NCBI RefSeq assembly: GCF_963924675.1
Contig: NC_089236.1
Coordinates: 28,915,319 to 28,979,318 of the forward strand
Reading direction: 5' to 3'
From: Phocoena phocoena
Lineage: Eukaryota > Chordata > Mammalia > Artiodactyla > Phocoenidae
Length of the DNA stretch: 64,000 nucleotides
Below the pieces are notes generated by a model. It saw only the letters and a list, made by a program, of their open reading frames with translations. It ran no database searches and was not told where the DNA came from. This document shows, in pieces, positions 1 to 10,238 of the stretch (positions are counted from its first letter, which is position 1; each line of letters starts with the position of its first letter). A program made the position numbers and the translations under genes.

Positions 1-190
1 TATGCTATTTGTTTTTCTCTTTCTGACTTACTTCACTTTGTATGACAGACTGTAGGTCCATCCACCTCTCTACAAATAACTCAATTTTGTTTCTTTTTAT
101 GGCTGAGTAATATTCCATTGTATATATTTGCCACAACTTCTTTATCCATTCATCTGTCGATGGACACTTAGATTGCTTCCATTGCATGTT
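1..190 (-). mobile_element. L1 LINE, 3' end of ORF2 (truncated by window edge)
   Basis: The reverse strand encodes the usual L1 ORF2 C-terminal tail (IYTMEYYSAIKRNKIELFV, then a WMDLQSVIQSEVSQKEK-like stretch). The same wording recurs in the long L1 at 58171-58455. Similarity stops near 190, so this is either a 5'-truncated copy or one running off the left edge of the window. It has no coding value as it stands. Confidence 0.9.
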
Positions 191-1019
191 TTTTTGAAAT
201 AGACTTGATGCTAGGGATAGTCTCAGGTATATAAATAAATAATAGACACTAAAATATTTATCTTTACTGTTACCCTCTCCAAAAACAAAACAATCAAATA
301 TCATAGTTAGAAAAAAGTACAAATTTTGTATTCAAAAAGATATATCTTTGGCAAATTTAGTCCTTATTTTAGAACAATCTAAAATCTCTGGTAGTTCATG
401 ATCATTTGCCACACAATTATCCACCTTAAATTTTTATGCCTGGAAATGTTTAAGCTACCAAGTTTATAAGACAAATTTTAATATATTTTTCTCTATTAAG
501 AGAGATCTAGAATTTGATATTCACTCTCTGTTCAGTAGATTTGAGGAAGGGTGGCAAAATATGCAGAATTGTCAACACCTCAAAATATTACTTTTGTTAC
601 AAAATTTTCATCTTCATTGTTTCTGGATTGTTTCAATTTTAATCAGCAACCATCACATTTACAGCAACAAAAATTAGTGCTTTATTTCTTAATGTAATAA
701 AGTACCTATGCTATTAAAGGTAATTGTTTGTAGACGATTTAATATTAAATATAACTCCCATATCACACCAAAATAAACAAAAAGTTATTTTCAACATAAT
801 TATTATTTCTCATTAGAATCTTTTTCTGAAATTTTAAATTGAATTTCACATTGTAGTGTAAGGTAATGATTCTTAACAGGTTATTTTATTTTATAATTAA
901 AAAAATAGTTCTGTGAAATGTAATCACCTTCATGTTTTAGTTACATAGACTCTACCCCCCCCACACACATACATACACTCACACACACAAATTGAGTGCA
1001 TGTAAAAACTTGTGAAATA
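191..1019. other. AT-rich non-coding stretch, nothing recognised
   Basis: There is no open frame with gene-like composition and no repeat that I can name. A short CA-rich patch occurs at about 956-990. Confidence 0.5.
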
Positions 1020-1205
1020 TCAGTAATGCCTATCCCCCAGTTAATTGTATTGTGCCCATATGAATTTTCTGGTTTTGGTTCTATACCATAATTAAGTAAG
1101 ATGCTACCTTTAGTGGAAGGTAGATGAAGGTTGCAAGCCACCTCTCTGTACTATTTTTGCAACTTCTTGTGATTCCATAATTATGTCAAAATTAAAAAGT
1201 AAAGT
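1020..1205 (+). mobile_element. Old L1 (L1M-type) 3' UTR fragment
   Basis: The wording 'ctctctgtactatttttgc' followed by an A-rich tail, preceded by 'aattttctggttttggtt', matches the 3' untranslated end of mammal-wide L1M elements, heavily diverged. The A-rich end at about 1185-1205 is the element's tail. The assignment is by recognition of the consensus and not by alignment. Confidence 0.65.
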
Positions 1206-1409
1206 AAAATTACTATAATTTTTGTGGCTATGTGAGTTACAAGAAAAAATGTTTTAAAAAATTCAATGTTCCCTTTAAGGACATACTGATTCACTCATTT
1301 TTTGAGTGTTCATCAATTTTTTTAAAAAATCTTTCTGAACAAGGAAGAATAAATAAATTCCTGGAGCAGGGCACTATTTTTATTCAAAAGCAGCCATATT
1401 GAATTTTTA

Positions 1410-2100
1410 CTCCTTTCAGGTAAAGTTGACTTTGCATCGGTGAGGCCAGCAAATTGAAGCTTTTTAGCAGCAGGAACACTTGAACCTGTTGTAGCAGCTC
1501 ACTTTGACCCCAGTGACTCCGCAGACCAGAGAACAGTCCCTCAGTGGCCTGCAGACTCACCTCGATGAGCTGATGACAAGGCTAGAGTAGCTGCAGAGGG
1601 AGGGCATCTCCAGGAGGACACAATCTGCTTCCTCTCCGGCCCCTTGTGCGTGTCTTAATTTTAAGCAGCAAGGAATGAGAGAGCAGGTGATCTGGTTCTG
1701 CTTGAGTGATCCCGACCCATCAGTTCATGTCAAGGAGAAACCATTCTTCCATGCAGTGACTGTTGTTATTGACTCCTAGGAAACACTTGTGGGCACATTG
1801 TACTGTGGCTTCACCCAGAGTAATGTCCTGTGCAAACGTGTGCCTCCATAAAAGGAGCATCTTCAACAGGAAACTGCCACTTTCATAGGTTGTTAAAATC
1901 AGGCAGGGAGAGCAGTGCCTTGAACCTGGTTACAACCAGGGAAGTGGGTATGTGTCCAGTATTGGGGGCTGCAGGGCACTCTTTAGCCAGCCCTGCCCTG
2001 GGGTGGATGTTCACCTGCACCTGCCTGGTGCCTGGGTTTCTGAACACCTGCCTGTGCCCCGGGGCACTGCACTGCACAGTCATTCTTTTAAGAATAATTT
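1410..2100. other. GC-richer island, possible processed pseudogene or old repeat, unidentified
   Basis: This block is clearly richer in G+C than the AT-rich DNA on both sides and looks like exonic or retrocopy DNA. All frames are broken within about 100 codons. The longest on the plus strand is 103 codons at 1830-2141, with no domain I recognise. No introns, poly-A tail or target duplication could be identified with confidence. It could be a decayed retrocopy of an mRNA or an old LTR. I do not assign a parent gene. Confidence 0.3.
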
Positions 2101-3711
2101 CTCTTGTGAAAATAGAAATAGAAATTGATATCATATTGTAATCATTTTACACGAAAACAACATGATCACATAAAAAAAAAGAATTGAAAATTTAACAGAC
2201 TGGTATGAGAAAATCTTATCAGAACTAATTTTTTAAGGGCAACTTTGTTTGCCCAACTAAATTTAGGAAAAATTTATAGTATAGATGTATATATATAGTA
2301 TATATAGTTCATGATAAGGTAATATAAGTTAAATAATTAAATTTCTTAATGCATTAGGAAATCTAATATTATTTCATAATATATCACATTTCTTTAATTT
2401 TCTGTGTTTTGTAGCTTTAAGCTTTCTATTCTCTTGATTTTATCTTCCAGTTTAACAAAGGAAAAACCTTATTTTGTTTAACAAAGTTATAAATAGAAGA
2501 TATAAAATTAAATATTTCATAATTTTAATTATCCTTGTACTGAAAAGTATTAACCATCTTCTAAAAAGTTATCTGTCTATTGAGAGAGAAATCACTCATT
2601 ATTTTCTGACTTCTGATGATGCACTAGTTTTTGTTTTTCTGAATACCAGTCAGTATTCGTTAACTCTTCCAATGGATCAGTTCCTGAGGAAGTAGATTTG
2701 TCATGATGATTTATAAGATGGGTATCAAAATATACAAGTAAAAAGTAAAATACTATTTTGATTATACTATTTGTATAGTCCATTTCAATTCCTCAGTTCA
2801 ATTTGCATTATAATATTTAATGTGGTGTTAGTATAATTCTTTACCTTACAAAATTATTAGTGTGTTTTGTTTCTAATATTATTAACAATAAGTCTCTCAA
2901 TTCAAATAATCATATAAATTTCAGTGTTTCTGAAATTTATAGTATTCAATTTATCTTATAACGTGGTCCCTATACTTAATTTTAATATTAATTGAGAGTG
3001 AATAATGGAATGTAAATCTCTGTGAATAGTGGCACAAGTTAGTATATACAAGCTACTACATGTTGAAGGGAAAGAGTGTAAACTTGTAATAACTTCTAAT
3101 TTCTTATGAATGATATGAGTTAAACACTTTTACTTCGATCACATAATCTCTATATATTTTCTCACCAAAAATAAAAGTGAGCGAGTAGCACCTGTCTTGT
3201 CTAGATCACAAAGGGTTAAATACGATGACTTCAGAGACAAATTTACAATTACTTTTTTATTTTAATTATATTCATGTGACAGAGTCTGGCTGAGTATGTG
3301 AGAATTAAAAAAAAAAGAAATCACAAGAGTACAAAAAATTGAGCATCTTCTAGATGCAAAGCACTGAGGTAGTAGGCATGATAGGTTTCTGAAAAGCTTG
3401 TACTTTAAAATGAGACATAATGCACAAGTGCAAAAAAGACTACAATGTAATTAGAACTACTTCCTTAAATGCCTTCAATTATAAGGTTTCTTTAATCATT
3501 CTTTCTCTAGTGACTTGATTGCTATTTACATGGCCTATTGATGAATGTATAATGTATTTTTATATGCACATTGTGTATGCAAATATAGATAGATTAGAAC
3601 TCTGCTTTTATTTCTAATTCTCAGCCTCATTTCAAAGCTTTCAATTTGTAACAAGTGAATTTACATAATCTCCCAGTTATTTACAACTCTTAACCCATAA
3701 ACTCCATTAAA
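2101..3711. other. AT-rich non-coding stretch, nothing recognised
   Basis: Only short open frames with low-complexity composition are present. A short TA-rich patch lies at about 2284-2306. No repeat family could be named. Confidence 0.5.
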
Positions 3712-3948
3712 ACATAATTATTTGGGACTTCCCTCGTGGTCCAGTGGCTAATACTCCGCACTCCCAATGCAGGGGGCCTGGGTTCAACCCCTGGTCAGGG
3801 AACTAGATCCCACATGCATGCTGCAACTAGAGATCCCGCTTACCACAACTAAGACCCAGCACAGCCAAATAAATAAATAAATATTGAAAATAAATAAATA
3901 AATAATGTACAATGATCCTGAAAAAAAGTTTAAAAAGACATAATTATT
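3712..3948 (+). mobile_element. CHR-type tRNA-derived SINE with target-site duplication
   Basis: The body (3723-3937) begins GGGACTTCCCTCGTGGTCCAG and contains the internal promoter-like 'gggttcaacccctgg' B-box region. It ends in AAATAAATAAAT-type repeats. It is flanked by the 11-bp direct repeat ACATAATTATT at 3712-3722 and 3938-3948, which marks insertion by target-primed reverse transcription. This family is typical of cetaceans and their close relatives and helps place the host. Confidence 0.93.
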
Positions 3949-4132
3949 GATTTTTCTAATTTTAATATATCAAACTTTAAACCTAAAACTTCTCTAAATA
4001 ATTAGTCTTAGTAAATAAAATTAAAAAATCAAACATCAAGTTGTCAATAAAGTTTACACTAACTAAATCATAAGAACTACCAATAACCAGGAATAATTTC
4101 TATTGATAATTTACTCTAAATGTTTCCATGCA

Positions 4133-4136
<4 letters not shown>

Positions 4137-4169
<33 letters not shown>
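4137..4169. repeat. (TA)n microsatellite
   Basis: Uninterrupted TA dinucleotides, about 16 units. Confidence 0.97.
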
Positions 4170-4172
<3 letters not shown>

Positions 4173-4430
4173 TGTTGGAAATATTTATAACAAAAATCAA
4201 AATCCTGTTTCTAACTTGTGTTTGTGATCGTAAATAATAACTATACATTATGCAGAAATTGTAAGTACAGATGCAAAATTAAGACATGAAAATACTCTTA
4301 CCATCCTGATTAACAATTTTTTATAATGTTTAAATATAGTTATAATTTTCAAAAATATATTTATATTGCAAATATTACCTCCTAGTCTACTTTTAATCAT
4401 AAAGTTATTTGTTAATATTTTCCACAAGCA

Positions 4431-4433
<3 letters not shown>

Positions 4434-4471
<38 letters not shown>
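4434..4471. repeat. (TA)n microsatellite
   Basis: Uninterrupted TA dinucleotides, about 19 units, only 265 bp from the previous TA tract. Confidence 0.97.
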
Positions 4472-4473
<2 letters not shown>

Positions 4474-4947
4474 CTCATAAAATGATTACAATAACCACAT
4501 ACTAATCTGTAGTATTGATATGTCATGTTTATTCAACCAAACATCAAATTAACCAAGTAAAATACTGCTAATAAACATTCGCAAAACTTATTTATCCTAA
4601 TCATAATACAAAGTACAATTAAGACTTCAATTGTTGCTAATATGCTTCTTCTGCCTTTGATAAAGGTGCAATGTTTTTAAGTGAGTCAAATGTCTCCTTT
4701 GTTTAGGTCTTTTATATTTTGATTGGATTTTAGAGATTTGTATATTTAATTTGATTTATCTAATTTCATGGAAATTTAGCAGGTAAACCTTGAAACAATA
4801 TAATAGACAATGATGTATGATAAAATGTATGTATGTAATAATTTCTTCCTGCTTCTCAGTCTATGAAGTGTTTTAATATACATTATGTGATTTCATCACG
4901 TAGTGTTAAAATTTATTGTCATTCCACAAATTGATATGTTTAAAAAG

Positions 4948-4951
4948 ATTA
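4948..4951. repeat. 4-bp target-site duplication, left copy (ATTA)
   Basis: ATTA directly precedes the TGTG start of the 5' LTR and is repeated at 11805-11808 directly after the 3' LTR. Four base pairs is the length expected for gammaretroviral integrase. Confidence 0.93.
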
Positions 4952-5254
4952 TGTGGGGCCTTTAGGGACTTTCCACCCCCTCACTTGTTCCCGTAAACCA
5001 ATTCTTCTCCCTATCGTGCGCCACTCCTTCTCCCTATCGAAACCAATTCTTGGAGTTTTTCAGTTGACAGGGACTTGCCAGACAGCGGGTAATTTTCCAG
5101 TTGCCCGTAACAGGTATACGCCCTAACCGCCACAATGAACAAACAACTATAACGGCCAGAAGGTGGGACAAAAGTTCCTAAGCCAATGAATTCAAAAGTC
5201 ACCACATTTACCCAATCATTGTGAGAATATACCCGCCCTATGAGTAAATAAACC

Positions 5255-5262
5255 TATAAAAA
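5255..5262 (+). promoter_or_regulatory. TATA box of the 5' LTR
   Basis: TATAAAAA lies about 85 bp upstream of AATAAA, in the normal U3 position. The identical copy in the 3' LTR is at 11633-11640. Confidence 0.8.
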
Positions 5263-5338
5263 GTATGTGATTCCGCTTTTAGGGGTTCCCCATCGGCCTC
5301 CTGCGTGAGGTTCAGGGAACCCCGGTGCATCGGCTCCT

Positions 5339-5344
5339 AATAAA
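5339..5344 (+). terminator. AATAAA polyadenylation signal in R of the 5' LTR
   Basis: AATAAA occurs between the TATA box and U5. The functional copy for full-length transcripts would be the one in the 3' LTR at 11717-11722. Confidence 0.8.
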
Positions 5345-5428
5345 CCTCTTGCGTGTTGCAACGGCTCTCGACTCTTGGCGGTTCTTGGGCGAGTTGGAAT
5401 CCCTCGTAGACCGTTTGGGTCTAACATC

Positions 5429-5446
5429 TGGGGGCTCGTCCGGGAT
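5429..5446 (+). promoter_or_regulatory. Primer binding site, tRNA-Pro
   Basis: The 18 bases TGGGGGCTCGTCCGGGAT are the tRNA-Pro-complementary site shared by many gammaretroviruses. They start two bases after the LTR end. Confidence 0.95.
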
Positions 5447-5835
5447 CCCCACTCGCCCCCGGGTCACAAGAACATCGGGAGTCGGAGGTATCAGGTAGGC
5501 TCGAGCCCAATTGTCTGTTTGTTTGTCGTTTGTTTGTTGCTAGCCGCCATTAGGAAAAAGCCGTGCGAACCGGCTTGCTGTGGAATCTGTATTGGACTCC
5601 TGGCTAGGCAGACGTGCCGAAAGCTGGTGTCCACGGGCCCCGGGGGACGCCCTGGTGGTCCATCTGGAAGGAGAAACAAATTTTGTCTCCCCTTCATCTG
5701 GTTCTGGCAGGTTATATAAGCTGCCATCTGAATTTGAGTTGGTTTCGGGTTTAAGTTCGCGGCGGCAATATCAATGTGTGTCTTTTGAAATTTTATTGTT
5801 TTTCTGTACTATTATCTTTCTTTTGACGGACGACA
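5447..5835 (+). other. Proviral 5' leader (packaging region, candidate splice donor)
   Basis: This is the untranslated region between primer site and gag. A CAG|GTAGGC sequence with GT at 5495-5496 is a plausible donor for the spliced env message. The packaging signal would be expected downstream of it. An in-frame TGA at 5824-5826, four codons before the gag ATG, rules out an N-terminally extended glycosylated Gag in this copy. Confidence 0.6.
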
Positions 5836-7371
5836 ATGGGACAAACTATGACGACTCCTCTTTCTCTTACCCTAAGCCACTGGACCGAAGTTAGGGCTAG
5901 GGCCCACAACCTTTCGGTAGAAGTAAGGAAAGGAAAATGGCAAACGCTGTGTACCTCTGAGTGGCCTACATTTCAGACAGGGTGGCCACCCGAGGGATCT
6001 TTTTTGTTAGATAAGGTTGGGCTAGTCAAGTCTAGGGTCTTTAACACAGGACCCCACGGACACCCAGACCAGATACCATATATCCTGGTCTGGGAAGATC
6101 TAGTTCTCTCCCCGCCTCCGTGGGTCCGGCCCTTTGTTTCCTCAACAGGCACGTCTGCATGCGCTCCAGCACAATCGGAGATATTGGCCCTGAAGAAAAC
6201 CCCAGACACGGAAAAGTCATCTGCTGCCCCGGACCCGCCAAAGGCGATATATCCTGACCTGCAGTCTGATTTGCTTCTTCTAGATTCCCCACCTCCTTAT
6301 CCTCCGGCCCTAAATCCCATGTCGCCCCTAGGACCCCCAGCTTCACAACCCTCCGCACCAGTAGGGCCACCTGTTATGGCGGAAAGGGGGGGTCCCTCGG
6401 CGGGCACCAGAAGCCGGAGGGCTGTTTCCCCGGATTCTACTGCTTTACCCCTTAGAGAATATGGCCCCCCCGATAACCACGGGAATAGGCCCCTTCAATA
6501 CTGGCCCTTTTCCTCTGCAGATCTTTATAATTGGAAGATGCATAACCCTACTTTCTCTGAAAACCCACAGGCTCTTACTGCTTTAATAGAGTCTCTTGTC
6601 TTCTCCCACCAACCCACCTGGGATGATTGTCAACAGCTCCTCCAGACTCTCCTCACAACTGAAGAGAGGCAACGGGTTCTCCTGGAGGCTAAAAAGAATG
6701 TGTTAGCCGCCAATGGACAACCTACCCAGTTGCCTAACGAGATTGATGCCAGGTTTCCACTCGTCAGGCCGAATTGGGACTTTAATACCCCGGAAGGTAA
6801 GGAGCACCTGAAAATGTATCGCCAGGCTCTGGTGGCGGGTCTCCATGGAGCGGCCAGGCGCCCCACGAATTTGGCTAAGGTAAGAGAGGTAACTCAGGGG
6901 CCCCAGGAATCGCCAACCGTGTTCCTAGAACGCTTAATGGAGGCTTTTAGACGATTCACTCCTTATGATCCAACCTCTGAGGAACATAAGGCCACCATAG
7001 CAATGGCCTTTATTGACCAGGCGGCCCCTGATATTAGAAAGAAGTTACAAAGGCTGGATGGCCTACAAGGTTTCTCCCTTCAGGACTTAGTAAAAGAGGC
7101 AGATAAGGTATATAATAAGAGGGAGACAGAAGAAGAAAGAGAAGAAAGAAAGCAGAAGGAACAAGAGGCTCGTGAGGTAAGATGAGATAAGAGGCAAGAA
7201 AGACATTTGAGTAAGATACTGGCCACTGTAGTCAGAGGAGGAAACAGTAGAGACAGAAATAGACAGGAAGGGTGAACAACGGATAGAAGGCGGCCATTAG
7301 ACAAGGACCAATGTGCCTACTGTAAAGAAAAAGGTCATTGGGCAAGAGAATGCCCTAAAAAAAGGAACGGG
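5836..7371 (+). pseudogene. gag: gag polyprotein, interrupted by two TGA codons
   Basis: Gag forms the virus particle. The open part is 449 codons (5836-7185). It starts MGQT, giving the N-terminal glycine used for myristoylation. The matrix region is followed by a proline-rich p12-like segment with a PPPY late-budding motif at residues 152-155. Capsid starts near residue 205 (PLREYG). The major homology region is at residues 354-366 (QG-X2-E-X7-R). A charged Glu/Arg-rich segment ends at TGA 7183-7185. The same frame continues through a second TGA at 7273-7275 to a nucleocapsid zinc knuckle of C-X2-C-X4-H-X4-C type (7312-7353). Both TGA codons could derive from CGA by CpG decay. The natural gag stop is lost in the deletion that joins this gene to pol near 7372-7387. 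The matrix and capsid reading frame is otherwise intact. Confidence 0.93.
7183..7275 (+). other. Two in-frame TGA stops between capsid and nucleocapsid
   Basis: TGA at 7183-7185 and TGA at 7273-7275 both lie in the gag frame, 30 codons apart, while the sequence between them still reads as a conserved capsid-nucleocapsid linker. The usual gammaretroviral readthrough stop lies after nucleocapsid, so these are mutations and not the programmed stop. Confidence 0.9.
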
Positions 7372-9447
7372 GGAAGGATCACTAAGCCTTTTCATCTGTA
7401 CGTGGCCGAGAATAAAGGTATTGCAAAGGGAGTACTAACTCAGAAACTGGGCCCCTGGAATCGCCCGGTTGCGTACCTATCAAAGAAATTGGATCCTGTG
7501 GCAGCAGGATGGCCCGCCTGTTTAAAAATAATCGCCGCGGTGGCCGCTTTGGTCAAAGATGCTGACAAACTGACTTTGGGGCAGAACCTAACGATAACAG
7601 CCCCCCATGCATTAGAAAGTGTAATTCGCCAGCCACCCGACAGATGGCTAACAAATGCCAGGATGACTCATTACCAAGCCCTGCTGTTAAACTCAGACCG
7701 TATTAAGTTTACCTCAGCCACAGGACTCAACCCGGCCACCTTGCTACCCGACCCTGACCTGGAAAGCACTACCGTCATCCATGATTGTCAGGAAGTACTG
7801 GCTGCAGCACACGGTAGCAGACCAGACTTGATGGATCAGCCCCTCCCCAACGCCGACGTTACCTGGTTTACTGACGGAAGCAATTTCCTAGAGGAAGGTA
7901 AGCGTCGGGCGGGAGCAGCCGTGGTAGACGGGAAAGAGGTCATCTGGGCAGCCACATTACCGCAAGGGACATCAGCCCAACGGGCTGAACTAATCGCCAT
8001 GACTAGAGCATTGGAACTAGCAGAAAACAAAAAGGTAAACATCTATACGGACAGTAGATACGCATTTGCTACCGCCCAGGTCCATGGGGCCATTTACCAA
8101 CAAAGAGGGTTGCTCACCTCGGCGGGCAAAGAAATTAAAAACAAAGAAGAAATAGTGGCACTGCTAGCTGCCCTCATGCTCCCCACTAAAGTCAGCATCA
8201 TTCATTGCCCCGGACACCAGAAGGACAATACCCCGGTGACAAGAGGCAACAACATGGCAGATAGGGTGGCACGAGAAGTGGCTCTACGGGAAATCATACT
8301 AGAGCTATCAGATGAGAGTCCTGGGAAACCAAATGATAGGGGAACAATTACCCCAGCCATAACTAAAGGAACATTATCTCCTCAACAAGCAAAATCCATG
8401 CTACAACAGATTCACAGATGGACGCACTTGGGAACCAAGAAGATGGTGTCCCTACTACACAAGACAGGTTATGATACCCCTGGACTAACTAAATTAGCTG
8501 AGCAGATTGCACGAGAGTGCATTCCATGCCAACAGGTAAACTCCCATAAAGGAAAACTTGAGGTCGGAAAAAGGCTCAGAGGAGACCGCCCAGGAGCCTA
8601 TTGGGAGGTCGACTTCACTGAAATACGCCCTGGAGGGTACGGGAACAGGTATCTTCTAGTTTTTATAGATACCTTCTCAGGATGGGTAGAAGCTTTCCCG
8701 ACGAAGGAGACAGCTACTGTGGTGGCCAAAAAGATCTTAAAAGAAATTTTCCCCCGGTTCGGGGCACCAAAGGTAATAGGATCAGATAATGGTCCCGCCT
8801 TCGTCGCCCAGGTAAGTCAGGGTGTGGCCAAATACCTGGGGACTGATTGGAAATTACATTGTGCCTATAGACCCCAGAGTTCAGGACAGGTAGAGAGAAT
8901 GAATAGAACTCTAAAAGAGACCCTAACTAAATTGTCCATAGAGACTGGCGGTACAGATTGGACGGTGCTCCTTCCCTTAGCCCTGTTCCGGGCTAGAAAT
9001 ACCCCCTCCCGCTATTATCTTACTCCATTTAAAATACTATACGGGGCCCCACCTCCTCTTTTTACGCTAAGGAAAAAATTAAGTCCTGACTGCCAGAATA
9101 ACACTGACTTATATGCTAGGCTGTTGGGACTCCAGTTGGTCCAAAAGGAGGTGTGGTCCCAGCTGGCAGAGGCTTACCGACCAGGAACACCAGCAGAGGC
9201 TCATCCCTTCCAAGTCGGAGATTCCGTGTACGTCCGTCGGCACCGAACCCAGACTCTAGAGCCTCGGTGGAAAGGACCATACATCGTCCTGCTCACCACC
9301 CCCACGGCTATAAAGGTAGACGGCATCGCTGCGTGGATCCACGCTTCACACGTGAAGGCCGCACCAGCATCTGCAACATCGGAATGGCGAGCCCAAAAGA
9401 CCAGCAACCCGCTCAAGCTCAAGCTTCTGCGATCATCAGATTTATAA
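7372..9447 (+). pseudogene. pol: pol remnant: RT connection, RNase H and integrase; protease and RT core deleted
   Basis: The frame is open from 7276, after the second gag TGA, to 9447, giving 723 codons. It passes directly from the zinc knuckle into the late part of RT (motif near 7384, PFHLYV). Protease and the RT fingers and palm, with the polymerase aspartates, are absent. Numbering from the methionine at 7402, the RNase H residues are D158, E196, D217 and D287. The integrase zinc site is H338, H342, C373 and C376, and the integrase triad is D404, D462 and E498 with the standard 35-residue gap. The C-terminal region ends at 681 and overlaps env by 64 bp, as in intact gammaretroviruses. 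Because pol shares the gag frame, the deletion is in frame. The remnant could encode nuclease and integrase folds but no polymerase. Confidence 0.93.
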
Positions 9448-9994
9448 CTTTAACTTTGTTACCCCTACTGACTGTGAGTAATTTTAGTCCTTACCTGCCC
9501 CAGCGTTTAACCTGGCAGGTAATTTCCCAGACTGGAGATGTAATATGGTCTGTTAGCAATATCGCTCCCCCATGGACCTGGTGGCCAAACCTTTTTCCTG
9601 ATGTTTGTAAACTGGCCATAGGGGCTCCCGGTTGGGATTTAGAAGACTATTATGATCAACATAATGTTCCAAAAATTTTATCAACTAGAGCTGATTCCTC
9701 CGGAAAGGGTTGCAAAAACGGGATTCGGAGGACTGGGCTCAGAGCTCCTGCTTTCTACATATGCCCCGGGTTCCATCGCCACAGGTCCCTTAATTATAAA
9801 TATGGAGGAACTGAAAACTTTTATTGCAAAAGCTGGGGATATGAAACCACAGGAGACACCTATTGGAAGCCCACCTCTGGCTGGGACTTTATTAAGGTGA
9901 CAGCCAATTATACACACCCAACCAACCCCTTAACTTATAGGCCTGAATGTACTAAATGGTGCCATCCCCTTAAGATTTCTTTTAGTGAACCAGG

Positions 9995-10010
9995 AAAAAA
10001 AGATAAAAAA
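9995..10010 (+). other. First env frameshift, in A-runs
   Basis: A seven-A run (9995-10001) and a six-A run (10005-10010) lie where recognisable Env sequence switches from frame 3 to frame 1. An extra base would explain it. An assembly error in a homopolymer is an alternative. Confidence 0.7.
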
Positions 10011-10231
10011 CTGGATAAATGGCCATTCATGGGGAATCAGGTTTTATAAAGAAGGATATGATGATGGATTACTAATGACCATCAAACTAAAAATTGAAAC
10101 CCCTACTCCAGTTCCTATAGGCCCCAACCCTGAGATAGGGCACTCTTTGCTACCTTTGGCCCCTCCCACAGCGTTACCAGAGATAAGAAACCAAACTTTT
10201 GAGCCAAAAGGAATGACAATCAAGCCCAAGA

Positions 10232-10238
10232 CCCCCCC
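10232..10238 (+). other. Second env frameshift, at a C7 run
   Basis: Seven consecutive C residues sit where Env sequence switches from frame 1 to frame 2, just before the conserved segment leading to CWLC. One extra C would explain it. Confidence 0.7.

Larger units (their letters stand above)
4952..5426 (+). repeat. 5' LTR (475 bp) of the gammaretrovirus
   Basis: It begins TGTGGGGCC and ends CTAACA, the TG...CA ends required by integrase. Promoter signals are CCAAT-like boxes near 5182 and 5211 and a TATA box at 5255-5262. AATAAA at 5339-5344 places R after the TATA box and U5 roughly at 5360-5426. U3 contains a 12-bp repeat (4995-5006 and 5040-5051) enclosing a 13-bp repeat (5004-5016 and 5027-5039). 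It matches the 3' LTR except A at 5168 against G at 11546. Confidence 0.97.

Noticed and set aside
3723..3800. tRNA-like B boxes in the SINEs as possible tRNA genes
   Set aside because: The sequences lack a complete cloverleaf and have SINE bodies, A-rich tails and target duplications. They are retroposons derived from tRNA.
5011..5205. A 64-codon minus-strand open frame present in both LTRs (also 11389-11583)
   Set aside because: It recurs only because the LTRs are identical by descent. It has no recognisable protein features and covers U3 promoter sequence.
5375..5894. Open frames of 104-114 codons across the LTR/leader before gag
   Set aside because: They run through the primer site and leader out of the gag frame and match no retroviral protein. 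The in-frame stop at 5824 rules out a Gag extension.
5973..6370. Minus-strand open frames inside gag, and similar ones in pol and env
   Set aside because: They are shadows of the high-GC coding strand with no gene-like features of their own.
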